Source of the DNA: an uncultured Actinomycetes bacterium
GTDB lineage: Bacteria > Actinomycetota > Aquicultoria > CAJVYJ01
NCBI GenBank assembly: GCA_913009475.1
Contig: CAJVYJ010000002.1
Span: 1-29,119, forward strand
Reading direction: 5' to 3'
DNA length: 29,119 nt
Positions 29,088 through 29,119 of this stretch are shown here, one piece after another. Within the stretch, counting starts at the first letter, position 1, and each line of letters starts with the position of its first letter. The position numbers and the translations under genes were made by a program. Below the pieces are notes generated by a model. It saw only the letters and a list, made by a program, of their open reading frames with translations. It did not search any database and had not been told where the DNA came from.

Positions 29088-29119
29088 AGATCGTAAGAGC
29101 GTCGTGTAGGGAAAGAGTG
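29088..29119 (-). other. Reverse-complement Illumina adapter at the contig end
   Basis: The last 32 bases are the reverse complement of the read-1 adapter, beginning AGATCG and ending GGGAAAGAGTG, with one substitution (T for G at 29094). Contig ends of this kind arise from untrimmed reads. Confidence 0.96.

Overview
The window is one contig end-to-end from a bacterial genome of moderate GC, most likely metagenome-assembled. Exact Illumina P5/TruSeq adapter lies at 121-178 behind a poly-T run, and reverse-complemented adapter with one mismatch lies at 29088-29119. Only about 179-29087 should be read as genome. The gene content suggests a monoderm, Gram-positive-type bacterium, either a deep Actinomycetota lineage or a Bacillota relative. 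The support is a MurT/GatD peptidoglycan amidation pair, a heme cluster ordered like the Bacillus hemAXCDBL operon, a CobA-HemD fusion, a short NusA without C-terminal repeats, and YlxR and YlxP in the nusA-infB operon. I cannot place it more precisely without a search.

The left half (434-13667, + strand) is housekeeping. It holds ispG, proS and a family 2 glycosyltransferase, then a good promoter and terminator-like leader, then rimP-nusA-ylxR-infB-ylxP-rbfA-nrnA-truB (transcription, translation initiation and ribosome maturation), then tatA and murT-gatD. hemL (- strand) converges on gatD with a 2-nt gap.

The heme and siroheme genes are on the - strand at 29012-21562: ccsA/hemX, precorrin-2 dehydrogenase, hemA, hemC, cobA-hemD, a small membrane protein and hemB. 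Together they run from glutamyl-tRNA to uroporphyrinogen III and branch to precorrin-2/sirohydrochlorin. hemL completes the C5 route but is separated from hemB by an accessory region (about 15.0-21.0 kb). That region holds a lipoprotein, a mazEF toxin-antitoxin pair with a clear promoter and operator, a broken second mazF, an orphan AbrB-type antitoxin, a ferritin-like protein, an APC permease, an internally deleted Cdd1-like gene and a small siroheme-type sulfite/nitrite reductase. The last would use siroheme, the product of the adjacent pathway.

The intergenic spaces are crowded with repeat families: TGTCATTCC-type MITE-like elements, C/G-rich hairpins, paired GGGGTCAGATC repeats with an exact 60-bp period at two distant loci, and arrays of a 7-bp unit (GTCNNNA). 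The heptad arrays form inverted termini around an AT-rich four-helix-bundle (S23/IVP-type) gene lodged against the 3' end of hemB, where the array supplies the hemB stop codon. A solo array sits after infB. This looks like a small, poorly described mobile or domesticated unit and is the observation I would follow first.
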